Assembly (NCBI GenBank): GCA_038025085.1
Contig: CM076144.1
Coordinates: 37,110,501 to 37,174,500, forward strand
Direction: 5' to 3'
Origin: Tetragonia tetragonoides
Lineage: Eukaryota > Streptophyta > Magnoliopsida > Caryophyllales > Aizoaceae
Length of the DNA: 64,000 nt
A model generated the notes under the pieces. The model was given only the letters and a program-made list of their open reading frames with translations. It made no database searches and was not told where the DNA came from. Position numbers and translations under genes: made by a program. Below, one piece after another: positions 35,876-47,900 of this stretch (within the stretch, counting starts at the first letter, position 1; every line of letters begins with the position of its first letter).

Positions 35876-35959
35876 TTAAAATATGTTTGAATAAGTGGTT
35901 AATGTGAATAATTTGGTACTCTTATCTACAGTTGGTGATTTGATCTGAAAAGCGACCGA

Positions 35960-36150
35960 ATCAGACCCGAAAAGATTTGACATGCTAATAATCCGACTTG
36001 CTAACGACCCGAACCTGAAACGATCTGACCCGAACCCAACCTGAGTTTGTGAGACGAGAGTTGTCTGACCCGAAAGGTCGAAAATCCAACCCGACCCGAC
36101 TATAACCCGAATTGCTGATGATCCGACTCAACCCGATCCGACTCATTTGT
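35960..36150. repeat. GACCCGA-type degenerate minisatellite
   Basis: Many loosely spaced copies of GACCCGAA and ATCCGAC. A similar GGGTT-rich stretch, on the other strand sense, lies at 50190-50300. No coding function is apparent. Confidence 0.7.
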
Positions 36151-36438
36151 CATCAGGTCTACTCTCATCCCTAAACTAAGGTTGAGAGATGCACTACTTT
36201 ATTGATCTATTCGTGGCCGATTCGGTACGGAAAAAAATAGTTTTAATCCAAAAGGGTTTAGGCTGAACTATGTATTCCAAATAAATAAATAAAAAACTCG
36301 TCCTTGATACTTGATAGGCTATCCTATGCGTTTTAATGTATGGGCTGTTTTGACACCATACATTATGCATAAGGAACCAAAACACGCAAAATAAACTTTG
36401 TGCATTATGGCTGATGATGAAGGTTCGCTAAGCTAAAT

Positions 36439-36443
36439 ATTAT
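36439..36443. repeat. LTR retrotransposon target duplication, left
   Basis: ATTAT, identical to 40597-40601. Confidence 0.9.
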
Positions 36444-36912
36444 TGTTGGAAATATAAGGTATTGATCAATAACAAAATAATATATAAAGGATAGAGTAGA
36501 TGACTTATCAAATAATCGTTGCGCCGTGGTATGAGGGCCACTGCCTTGAAAGCGATTTTCGGCACGACTTTGGTGCAAATCGTCTCCGCCGATCGCTCCC
36601 CAAGGTTAACACAACAACCCCCAAACAAATGCACTCATGGATGGAGGTTTGGAACTAACACAAATACAATTGTCCGGAAACTAATCACACATGGGGATAT
36701 GAGGAGAAGTGTCTTGCTTCACATTTCTCTCTATATCATACTCTAGTGAACATGGACACCCAATTTATAGATGGTAAATGTAACCTCCCACTACCCATTA
36801 GAGTAGCTTAAATGGGTTTATTAGTGGCACATTATGGGATATGAATTACCCACAATTAATTACAAATCGGTTACAAATCACCCCATAACCTTTGGGTGCC
36901 ATTATTCCAACA
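36444..36912 (-). repeat. 3' LTR (469 bp)
   Basis: TG...CA termini with TGTTGGAA/TTCCAACA inverted repeats. The 64- and 75-codon ORFs in it also occur in the other LTR and are not judged real genes. Confidence 0.93.
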
Positions 36913-37322
36913 ATCCCCCACTAATGGCAAACAAAGGCCAAAGTGATTTAATTTCTGGATAAAGGAAAAGATAGAATACTTAAGTACCAATGTCCGAAGA
37001 TTGAATTGATACGTAGTGAAGTGAGCGAGTGGCCGGGCTAATTCAAAGAGTGAAGTACTCTTGAACTCAATGAATTACACGTGGTCAATCGAGACCCCCA
37101 CAACACATATTATACCTTAATTTTGTGCAAATTCCGCGATAGAAAAATATAAACGCAATTATATAGGCCATGCGCACACCTTGGGTCTTATGAGTGCTCT
37201 AGAAAGACAGCCCAAAATCTTTCATAAAAGGCGGCCAAACCTTTACACTCACGTAGGTGATTTCTACACGTCCATCAAAATCAAATCTACCCAACTCATA
37301 TATGGGTTTGACCAATAAACAA

Positions 37323-37540
37323 CTGGACTAAGAAATCATTAAGAGCATATGATGCTCAACCTCTCATATATCAACGGTGAATCCATCAAGTCCGTCTCAA
37401 TTAGGACCACCCAAGTAATAGGGATATGGAATCATTAAGAGCTAGAAGCTCAACCTCACAACAAGCGGTGAATCCATCAAGTCCGTCTCATAAGGTCCAC
37501 CATATAAAGGCTATGGATTCATTAAGAGCATGTGCTCAAC
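37323..37540 (-). repeat. Short repeat series with small stem-loops
   Basis: Repeats of about 90 bp share TCATTAAGAG...CTCAACCTC and GGTGAATCCATCAAGTCCGT. Each holds a small palindrome of different sequence: GAGCATATGATGCTC, GAGCTAGAAGCTC and GAGCATGTGCTC. A further related palindrome, AGGGCTTTAAGCCTC, lies near 37666-37680. Confidence 0.7.
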
Positions 37541-40111
37541 CTCACAATAGCACCAAGAACGCCATAGGGATGGGAAAAGATGGTGCACATTGAGTAATCT
37601 CATGGCTTCGTTTGACCACATTGAACCAATGAAGGTTGGGTATCCACCATGATTTCCTCAATCTAAGGGCTTTAAGCCTCATCCCCCTCGACGATTCAAT
37701 AATAAAACTTAAACCAATCTTTCTTTAATTTATATTGTTACTTGACGACATTTTGTCCATTGCAAATGTGTCATCTCATTACACACTCATTTTAACAAAT
37801 CATAATTCAAAGAAAATGGCACACTATTCTCAAAGTGTATATCAACATGTCTCTCAAGTCTCAACTAACTTCTTGACCTGCCCACTCAAGAATAGTTAAT
37901 TATAACATGTTATATACACGTCAGATTTTAGAGACAAGACCCACAACAAGGGAAAATACATACTCATTTGTACAAGTATATATGATTAACTTGTCACATA
38001 TTTGCATCAATATACCCATCAAACACGTCAGAGATGACTATCAAAGTGCAAACACAAGTTAAAAACATATTAATTCAATAACTCTAACATACACAAAATA
38101 TAGAATATTTAGAACCTTTGTTGTTCTTATAAATGTATGCTATCATGAGTTCTCGCAATCAATACACAATAATAATATTGACCTCTTTCAACAGTATCTC
38201 CACATATAAAGAAAACTGATGATTTTTCTCATCAAATTAAACACCCACCATGTTCAATATCTTTAATACCATAATCATGCATGGTTTATTATAAACCACT
38301 ATAAGTATACTCATTTCCAATGTTAGCTTATCTTCTCTGTAAGACATATAACTATATAAGCTACTATATATCATGATAACAAATGATTTCATTCAAATCA
38401 TCATTTTCATGCTCAAGATATCTCTAAAATTATATGTATTATGTACAAGCATAAAAGATATATACATAAACATTCAAATATCAAAGGTCCCAAAAAACCC
38501 ATAAAGATTTCGGTAAACTAAATTTAATTAGTTACCCCCACATTCTCAAATAATCGAGTTCTATAAACTTATATTGAGAACATCAATATGTATAACATGT
38601 AGCTGGTGAACACAAAACTTCCCCCACATGTTCTCAATATACATACCATAAATCATATACTTTCTCACCAATCCATTTGCAATTTCTTTGATACAAAATA
38701 TTAAATATCATACCACAAATGATAATATCAAAGAATAAAAAAAAAATATGACTTTTGTAGCACATGAACTACAAACAATATTCAATATCACATAATATTC
38801 CCAAGTCTTAAAATTATTTACTCATCATTGAACAAACTGAATTTATAATCCAAATATAACTCCTAAATTAGCATGCCTCACAAGCTTATAGTCAAATAGC
38901 ATTAAGAGTATATATCATGACGAATATATAAGTCTCTAACAGTTTACCTTCAATCCCAACTCTTACAGAGAACAATGTGCTCAAAGTAAACTTTAATGAA
39001 ACAATCAGTTTTCCACTTAATTGCATCATAAGCATGGACAAACTCACCATTAGAACCCATTTTTCTGTCATACTCTATATATGACACTCCATGACATCAT
39101 GGTTACTATGAAATGCCTTTAGCAGCCCAAACTTTACATTGTCTCCTGCATCATAGTATATCCTCCTACCAGGTCCATCCCAATGGTCTTGCCAATGTCA
39201 ACAAACAAGCCACATATATTTGAGCAAAATAATTTATATAATCAGATTTGACTTTTTCAACAAATCACTGAATTAACAATTTAACACCATAAAAAGGTTG
39301 AAATAACAAATTACATGATTCACTTATAATGCCCAATCAAGCAGACAATAAATATCGTTGCCCAATATAATTATTTTCATATGACTTTAAAGTAGTCATT
39401 CAAGAGTCCAAGACCAACAAGAATGTCCCACAAACTCTTAAGATAAAATTAGAGACCTATTACTGGCACTTTGTTTTTACAAGGCAATTAAATTTACCTG
39501 ATAAATTATCCTATAAATTATACAGGTACTTTAGAATAGCACGATATTGCATAAAATACAATTACACTCCATAGCTTTGTCAGATTGTCAACAAGGTCAC
39601 AAACAGTCAAAATATCAAGGATGTGAACACTGCCTTTTTCTATCTTCAAATACTGTAACATAATCGATTAAGCATCTTAATAGTGTAAAAAGCAATTAGG
39701 ACGCTATAAAATATTTTATTCAAACTTTCCTTCGATTACAACAGCAATTTGAATGACTCCCCAAATTCTCCACTTAACTCACAATCATGTGTTAAGAGAA
39801 TCTCCAATTGCTATAGATGCTCAAATCAAACAACATTAAAAAGAAAAAAGAATGTAATGAAGGAATGATTCACCAATGGATGAATTGTGATGCTGTATAT
39901 AACCAATTAGCAAGGTCAGATTAAAGACCATCAATATCCACCTCCCTCATGTTGTTAGTCATCACAGTAGTGCAACTTAAATTATACACAACACATACGC
40001 AACAGAGAATAGTTTACTCATAAACCGAATCAGTGCATAAACACATGACCACATAGTTCTATAAACATCCGACTCCAAAACTAGGCATGAATGTTACTGA
40101 TAAATACTAGT

Positions 40112-40125
40112 AAAATCGCTTTCAA
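40112..40125 (-). other. Putative atypical primer site complementary to the LTR
   Basis: Two bases inside the 5' LTR edge, the minus strand reads TTGAAAGCGATTTT. The minus-sense LTR transcript contains the exact complement, AAAATCGCTTTCAA (plus coordinates 40230-40243 and 36546-36559). This occupies the position where a tRNA primer site normally lies. Confidence 0.6.
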
Positions 40126-40127
40126 AT

Positions 40128-40596
40128 TGTTGGAAATATAAGGTATTGATCAATAACAAAATAATATATAAAGGATAGAGTAGATGACTTATGAAATAAT
40201 CGTTGCGCCGTGGTATGAGGGCCACTGCCTTGAAAGCGATTTTCGGCACGACTTTGGTGCAAATCGTCTCCGCCGGTCGCTCCCCAAGGTTAACACAACA
40301 ACCCCCAAACAAGTGCACTCATGGATGGAGGTTTGGAACTAACACAAATACAATTGTCCGGAAACTAATCACACATGGAGATATGAGGAGAAGTGTCTTG
40401 CTTCACATTTCTCTCTATCTCATACTCTAGTGAACATGGACACCCAATTTATAGATGGTAAATGTAACCTCCCACTACCCATTAAAGTAGCTTAAATGGG
40501 TTTATTAGTGGCACATTATGGGATATGAATTACCCACAATTAATTACAAATCGGTTACAAATCACCCCATAACCTTTGGGTGCCATTATTCCAACA
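40128..40596 (-). repeat. 5' LTR (469 bp)
   Basis: Same length as the left LTR. Minus-strand TATAAAT at 40447-40453 is the likely promoter, giving a transcript start near 40412-40422. Confidence 0.93.
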
Positions 40597-40601
40597 ATTA
40601 T

Positions 40602-41384
40602 GGCCCGTGACGACCCACCACATGTATAATTATAATAATGGTGTAATGTTGATAATGGTATAATGGTATGGCGTGTTGTGATCTGCTGAGTTTGCTTCAT
40701 TTCTCAGTATGCTGCATGTTGTGTAAGACCGCTTACTTTCCGCTCTTGAAGTTGAAGGAACTTGAGAAACTGAAAAAAGGTGTGTGTGGAAATAAACTGA
40801 GATAGCTAGAGAGATTTTGTGTTTTTGCATGTTACCAAAAGGGCGAGAAAAGCAAACTTCAAGAGCTGTAAATGTTAATAACGGAAAAGTTATCTTGACT
40901 AATACTTAGCTTGATTGGATTCAATTTGATCAAATTGTCAAAGATGTTCTGCTCTTTCACTGCTTTAATTTGTAAAACCCATCCATTGTGAGATATCAAT
41001 AGAGTGAGTATATATATATATATAGGCACGTCTAATGTATGGCATTTCCTTTACTTTTTTTTTCTTTTCTTTTCTTTTTTCCTTCATTTTTGTTGTAGAA
41101 TCGTATCTTTACATGACTACTTTTGTGTAAATACAGATATCCAAGTCATTTACCATTTGCGGCTATTTTTTTTCTTTTTCTTTTTCATATCGAGAAATCC
41201 GCAACCACTATTCTTAAAGTGTACACTAGATCAATTTTGGGTGTATGTAATATCCCACTAGTTTTAGACTGTGCACTGGATTAATTACGATTGTATGCAA
41301 TAGCCTGCTGTAACTACTTATACCAGACAAGACAACAAAATAAATCTCGCAGATAAATCTTTATACTTTTTTTTTAATGACCTC
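40602..41384. other. Intergenic, nothing recognised
   Basis: AT-rich with T-rich tracts near 41055-41095 and 41165-41185. The short ORFs are compositional. Confidence 0.6.
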
Positions 41385-41389
41385 AAAGT

Positions 41390-42573
41390 TGTAAGATAAT
41401 AGAACGCCTGATTATTATTGATGTAATCGATCCCTATTTATAGTTAGGGAGTCCTAGTGTTATGAAAACTCTAGATTACACAATCTCTATAATATATGCT
41501 AATCTAGAATAGTATTCCTAAGAGTACTAGAATAATATTCCTAAGAGTACTAAAATAGTATTCCCTAACACTCCCCCGCAATCGTAGCGGTAGATGAACG
41601 GACGCTACGATTGGAGGTTACAAAAGACATAATTGAAAAAAACTAGAGTAAATATATGAAAATCTTGTAAAGCAACCAAGCATGAATAATAATTATTGTA
41701 GCCGTCATGAAGCTCTCATGTTGTCGCCGAAGCTTGTACTCACCTCTGCATAGCCAACAAGGGGAGAGAGAGAAGAGTGGTTTGGCAGCGGAAGCGAAAC
41801 AGGGCACTTGGAGAAAGGAGGCCGATGTTAGACTAGCGACCGATGTGTGGCAGAAGGACTACAATAGACTCAAAGATAGAGGAAGAGAGATAGATAGAGA
41901 AAACTACTTGGTTGCTGCCGTGAGGCCATGAGAGAGAGAGGAAGAGGGAGAAGGAGAAGGTAATTGACGGCAAAAAACCCAAGGTAGGAGTAGGCCACCA
42001 CAACACACGCACACAACGGACCACCGGATTGCACTCGACAACACTGGAGAAGATGAGACAGAGGCTGGTTTGAGAGGATTAGTTATATGGGAATAATTAT
42101 CACCATATGCTTGGATGAACAAGTTTCATAATCATAAGCAAATCTGCTAGAACCATATGCTAGAACCTAACGTTGGCAGAGATGGATATTGGAAAAGGAA
42201 AAAGTGTGAACTTTTAATTAAATAAAAGTGGAATATTAAAGTGGAAATAAGGAGGTTAAATGAGTACGGTGGGATGATGATCAATGGTTGAAGGAAAATT
42301 GGTCCGGTGGCGGACAAATTGTTCGCCACCGGCGGAGCGAAAGCTAGGTTTTTTTTTTTTTTTTTTAACTACCAGGAAAGTAATCGCTCTGATACCATGT
42401 AAGATAATAGAATGCCTGATTATTATTGATGTAATCAATCCCTATTTATAGTTAGGGAGTCCTAGTGTTATGAAAACTCTAGATTACACAATTTTTTTTT
42501 TTTTTTTTTTTGATGCAATTTAGATTACACAATCTTTATAATATATGCTAATCTAGAATAGTATTCCCTAACA
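41390..42573 (-). mobile_element. Complete TRIM retrotransposon, 1,184 bp
   Basis: LTRs at 41390-41570 and 42398-42573 flank an 827-bp non-coding interior. The primer site GCTCTGATACCA (42386-42397, TGGTATCAGAGC on minus) abuts the 5' LTR. The polypurine tract GCGGGGGAGTG on minus abuts the 3' LTR at 41571. The 5-bp duplication AAAGT lies at 41385-41389 and 42574-42578. Small size and no coding capacity define a terminal-repeat retrotransposon in miniature. Confidence 0.94.
42490..42530 (-). mobile_element. Minimal poly-A retro-insertion inside the TRIM LTR
   Basis: Within the 5' LTR the LTR sequence TAGATTACACAAT occurs twice, separated by about 20 T residues and GATGCAAT. Read on minus this is a few bases plus a poly-A tail between 13-bp target duplications, as expected for an extremely 5'-truncated LINE or SINE insertion. 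The other LTR (41390-41570) lacks it. Confidence 0.75.
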
Positions 42574-42578
42574 AAAGT

Positions 42579-44110
42579 GTCAAATAAAAAGAATAATTTA
42601 GAACATAGAGAGTACAATGTGTAACTCTTTAAGAGTAATAGTCGGTAATCGGTAGGCTAAGATACCACCATTTGTCAACAAGGATGGAATTTTTATATGT
42701 ACCATTCTAGTGATACAACACCTATACAAGTATACAACACTTTGCACCAGTTAAAAATCTGAAAATGTCCCTAATCAATTTGAATATTTGAAGTCCTTCA
42801 TGTTTTGCAATTTTCCGATGTAAGAAACCCATATTTGTATACATTCCGAGCGCACATTATTACTATTGATTTGTTTGTAGATGGAATCAACAAAATGACC
42901 AAGTGAGGAAATGAACCCACGAGTTTTGTCATGAAATCCAACTCAGTGACGAACTCATCTACCCCAATTTAATTTACTTCTTTTTTAAACTTAAATAATG
43001 GTGCTCTGAGCATATATATATGAGTATGATTTATGATACATATGACAAATGATGATGTCCTGTGCCTGCTCATGATAGTCCTGAATTTCTGATAATCATA
43101 TCCATCGTACATATAAGTTTCTTTTGTTTTATCTTGATTTATCAAAAATATCATCACTCGGCCGTTTTCTTTCGTTTCCTAATCTATCCCTTTCAATTTT
43201 CGTCCAGTGTCTGGTGCAAACTACGTGTCCTTGCACGCCAATTCTTTGAGTACATATATGAAGATTATAAACCATATGTATTGATGTATGTATTATCTTT
43301 ATAATACACGTCTCTTGGTGACATACTAGTATATAGTTTCCTGTGGTTGATAATGTGTTTGATTTTGGTTAGTAGTTTTAGCAGTGTGTCGTGGACTCGT
43401 GGTCTTTTGTTAAACATGATGGTAACAGAGTTGCCAATGAGTTATTTCATGTGCAACATTGGGAGGTAGGTTCTCGGTTTTTGGACTCGTCTTTCCCACC
43501 GCGCGTTGATGTAGATTTTTGGCATGACTTTAAAGTTATAATGGAAGATGGATGATCGCTTTGTCGATCTTTCACTCAAAAAATAAGGGAGAGTTTTAGA
43601 AACAAGAATAAAAGAGTAGATATCATGAAAAAAAATTTGGATGCACAATTTTAGTATCTCCATAGGAGACCAAGTAAACTAAAACAAAAATGATGCTTTC
43701 AATGAATCTACAAGTTAAATTTGCCTCCCCTAAAAAGGTTAAATTTGCCTGCGAAGATCAAAGTATACCTTCTATGAAAGATATTGATGACTCCGAAGCT
43801 GTTTAGCACGAGTCCCGACACGACAAAGGTAAAGAGCAAGCTCAAATACGAGCACGAGTATGAATGAGGGACAAGCACGGGGTACATGAGTGAGGGGCAT
43901 GTATCTTAAAGTTAAAATACGGACTGGACATAACACGACAAAAAAAATATATAATTTGAAAAAAAGTTTGGGCATGGTACGACACATGCAAGGACACAGA
44001 GCGGACTTGAGCCTACCTATGGGATGAGGCCGCACTCCCCATATTATATAATACAATATCGCATTAATTCTTTGATAATGGTTGAATAAATAAGACCAAA
44101 GTCTATATTT
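42579..44110. other. Intergenic, nothing recognised
   Basis: AT-rich DNA; 43800-43990 has loose ACGAGC/CACGAC low-complexity sequence. Short ORFs such as 43772-44143 on minus cover this and the adjacent SINE fragment and are not judged real. Confidence 0.6.
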
Positions 44111-44114
44111 TGGT

Positions 44115-44285
44115 TTACACCAAGGGTATTCACCGTTGACCACGATGACTATTACTTCCCGCGGTGACCACAGTGACTATTCTCCGCGTTGGCTGGTAGG
44201 CACCTTAAAGAATAGAACAACACTGATCAAGGGATTTAAAGATACTTCATACTCAAGGCAAGATTCCAACCAATTCTTTAAACTA
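44115..44285 (-). mobile_element. SINE fragment of the 28159-28374 family
   Basis: Shares the order GGTATYCACCG...GACCACAGT...GTAGGCACCT (GTAGGTATCT in the other copy), then AGATACTTCATACTCAAGGC versus AAGCTGCTTCATGCCTAAGGC. The tRNA-like promoter part is missing. Confidence 0.65.
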
Positions 44286-44927
44286 GCTTATTATGTTCAT
44301 TGAGTCCATTTCTATCCCCATTCAATAAATGCTTCAAGAACATACAAAATTAACACCTCCTACCAATTTGTGATCTCTATCCTTACCAATGTACTACTAC
44401 ATAATTCACATTTTCACCGACATAAGTCACCTTAAATTGTACTCCTCCATAAGTTTTTATTTGGTGCAACAATTGTACTCATAACTCATTTTCTAACCTA
44501 CTCACCATGGTTCACTAGTTACTTTCATGTTTCAATTTTCCAATATTTCCAAATCTCCTTAATTACAAAACTATGGATTCTTCCTAATATCCTACACCTT
44601 AATGACCTTATGATGTTCACCCTTGTGGCCCTTTTTTTTTTGTAGGGGACCTTTTGTACATTCAGCAAACCCCTTAAACATTCTTGTACCGTTACCACCT
44701 TCCCTTTCTTCTCTCTCCCATAACCACCCACCCACCCATACTATAGTCTATAATTAATGTTCGCCATTTTCATGGTCCTCATTTCTCTCTCCTCATTTGT
44801 CCTCCCTTGTCTCGTTCTCCCCACCATTTTTAATACCCCCCCAATTCCCCATGCCCTAGAAAAATATAAAAAAAAAACCCATTAAAATTTAATTAAAACC
44901 CAACTCATCAACAACAAAAATTCCTCA

Positions 44928-47900
44928 ATGGCAGCAACAACAACAGCAACCACCACAACATCCACTAATACTAAACCAAAACGCCGTCGTTTCGGTGAAG
45001 TCACCATCTCCTCTTCCGCCACCGTTTCCTCCCCGTACCCGTCCCCCACTCTCTCTCCTCAAACAATGGCAGCTTACCCTCCTTCACCCACTTCCACTCT
45101 CTACGAATCACATCCTGCCACGTACCCCTCTAGCTTCACAAAATTCAACTCAGCTCTAACTGCAGGTTTACTAAACCCAATGTCCCCACCTCCAAACCCA
45201 ACTCAAACCCGATCCAGCCCGACCCTTTTCGAGATGATGGCCAATGAACCTGACCCGAACCCACCCAGATCCGGGCCCACTCCCCAACCCCAAACGCAAC
45301 CTCAAAACGGTGGCGTTTATTGGGATAAACAGGGATTAATGCAACAGAGGGTGATGGCGATATTGGGGAATAAAAGTCCAGGTAATCAGTTTAATGACCC
45401 GAAAGAGAGTGATGTCAAGCTGACGTTGAGTGGGAAAGATGGGTTTAGTGTTGATTTGAGTGTTCATAGACAAATACTTGTTGGGCATAGTAGGTTTTTT
45501 GCTGGGAAAATGAATAATTATAATCATAAACATAGAGGGAATAATAATAATAGTAATAATGGTGTGGGTGTTGGTGTTACTGTTGAGATTGTGGATTGTG
45601 AAGATGTTGAGGTTTATGTTGAGACTTTGAGGTTGATGTATTGTAAGGATTTGAGAAGGAAGCTTATGCGAGAAGATGTCTCCAAAGTTCTTGCCATTTT
45701 GAAGGTATTCTAAAAATCCCATTTATGTTTTTGTTATTTGTTGTTTTGGTTAATTTTGGTTTGTGTTTTTGTTGCTTGAGATTTTATGATTCTTTTGTTA
45801 TAATGTGTGTTTATAGTATGAAAGTGGACTTTGATGAGGAACCATATTAGCAATTACCATAGAAAGAACATAATTAAACTGATTACTTAATGGGGCATAA
45901 GATTTATGAGCATCAGTTTGTGTGGATTATTATGGAATTATTTGCCCCTAGAACAAGTGGAAAGGGAATGTGAAATTAAGGTTGTATGTTTTGATTTGGT
46001 TATGGAAATTTGTTGATAAGTCATATATGAGGCTGCTTTCTGATGATCAATAATGGCTTTACACAAATGTGTTTTGGGCTAAATTGGAGATTGGTGATGG
46101 GTCGTTGCTGGTACTATAATTGGGTATCCTTCCTTTTAAGTGCAAGCATGCTTTTTTGTGCTGATAACTGATAAGTGCAAGCATGCTTACCTAGTGTATA
46201 ATTGTATATCATTGCTGTTGTAAGCTACATTTTCTCATTGGAACATTTTGTCACGGAGTAAAGTGGAATTGGTTGTTTCAAGTAAAATGATAATTGGCAA
46301 TTTGAACTGTTTTGGACTATAAGACTATCCATAGGAAGATAACTGTTTTCAGAAATTAAGCTTTCATCTGTGGGTCTATTGGAAACTTTTTAGGGGTAAG
46401 GTTGCCTAAATCTGGGCCTCCTTGTACCCCTGCCTTCAGTAGGATCCTCCCTAGGAGCTGGTTGTTATTGTTAAAGACTATAAACTATACCCTGGCACTC
46501 ACTGCTTGCTGTGGTGTTATCATTTTGTGGCGATGGCTTAAGCTAGTTTCCGGTATGCAATGGTGTTACTTGATGTAGGTCGACTAGTGTAGCTTTGGTG
46601 AAGTTGCATGCTTCTCCTTCACTTCCAGGATGATCTGGCTGTTTGAGACAGTGTTACTTCTCATCTGGCTGGAGAAAAGAAGTTCAAGAAGAAAAAGGGT
46701 CATATATAAGTAGCCACGTACCCACGTCATGGCTTGTCTCTTTATGCTCGTTGTATAGTTTTCAGCTGCAATTGAATTTGATGTGGGTTTACTGTTTTGT
46801 TCACCATAAGATTTATGACCATCAGTTTGTAAAATTATGGAATTACCAGTAAAACAAGGGGAAAGGGGAACGGTAAGGTTAAGGTCGTATGTCTCTATTT
46901 GGTTCGACCTAAAAGATTCACAATTCAATTCATACATGGGGCTTCTTCCTGATGATCAGAAGTGGCCTTCCAAGTGTAATTTGTCTCCCAATGATGAGGT
47001 TCATGGTGGGGTGTGGCTGGTACCACTAGTCAGATTTCCTTACAAGTGCAACCATATAGCTTAAACAACATAAACAACATTACCCCAGTGCCTCCAAAGA
47101 GGCTCCCGCCTAGGCAGGGTAAGGGGGGGTCGGTTGTACGCAGCCTTACCCCTGTGAGACTCTCACAGAGAGGCTGTTTCCGTTAACCATATAGCTAACC
47201 TAGTGAATTCATTATGCTGCACTCTACATCTTCTCATTGAAACATTTTGATAATGGGCATCTTAATTTTGTTAAGTACATTGTGGAAAAGAATACATTGT
47301 TGCTCTATCCCCCAATGCTCATTGCTCACTGGTGTAGAAGTTCTGTTGCTTTACACAAGCTAAATAGCATAGCTTAGCAAAACAGTACGCTGCTTTCTTT
47401 CCAGAATGACCTGGCTCTGTGGGGGAAGTATTCCTTCCAATCTGACCTGAGAAGTGAAGTTTCAAAACAGAAAGGGTTATATATAAGCCAAGTCTTCAGT
47501 TGTATGTCTTTCTGCTCCTTGTAGGTTTCAGCTGCAATTGGATTTGATGCGGGTGTATTGTCTTGTTTGGAGTACTTAGAGGCTGCACCATGGGCAGAGG
47601 ATGAAGAAGAGCAGGTGGCCTCACTGCTATCAGAGCTTCGTCTTGAAGGCATAGGAGCTAGTGAAGTTCTCAAGAGAGTTTCCCTCGATGCCACAGCTGT
47701 GACAGATGAAAACGGTCATGAGAATGAAGAAGTGCTTCTGAAACTCTTACACGTAGTTCTTGAAGGGAAGGATGAGAAGGCAAGACGAGACATGAAGGGG
47801 CTAGTCTCGAAAATGCTTCGCGAGAATGCAAGTCACAACGATCTCCGAAAAGAGTCTCTGTATTCAGCTTGTGATGAGTGTTTGCGACAACTCCACCAAC

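Larger units (their letters stand above)
36444..40596 (-). mobile_element. Non-coding LTR retrotransposon, 4,153 bp, young
   Basis: Two direct LTRs of 469 bp (36444-36912 and 40128-40596) begin TGTTGGAA and end TTCCAACA. They differ at six positions by eye (about 1.3%), and are flanked by the 5-bp duplication ATTAT. The polypurine tract AGTGGGGGA abuts the inner edge of the left LTR on the minus strand, so the element reads right to left. The 3,215-bp interior has no gag or pol ORF, making it a LARD-like element dependent on helper proteins. At the expected primer site no match to TGG-starting tRNA sites is seen; instead a 14-nt block complementary to the LTR is present (separate entry). Confidence 0.93.
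45880..47560 (+). repeat. Tandem duplication within the BTB intron
   Basis: The block from about 45895 (ATAAGATTTATGAGCATCAG) is repeated from about 46805 (ATAAGATTTATGACCATCAG), followed by matching CTTTCTGATGATCA/CTTCCTGATGATCA segments. Sequence before the first pseudo-acceptor (46600-46790) matches sequence before the real one (47390-47560). The units are about 0.8-0.9 kb and diverged. Confidence 0.8.

Noticed and set aside
36519..36746. 75-residue ORF, repeated at 40203-40430
   Set aside because: Present in both LTRs because they are duplicates, overlaps the LTR promoter on the other strand, and shows no known domain.
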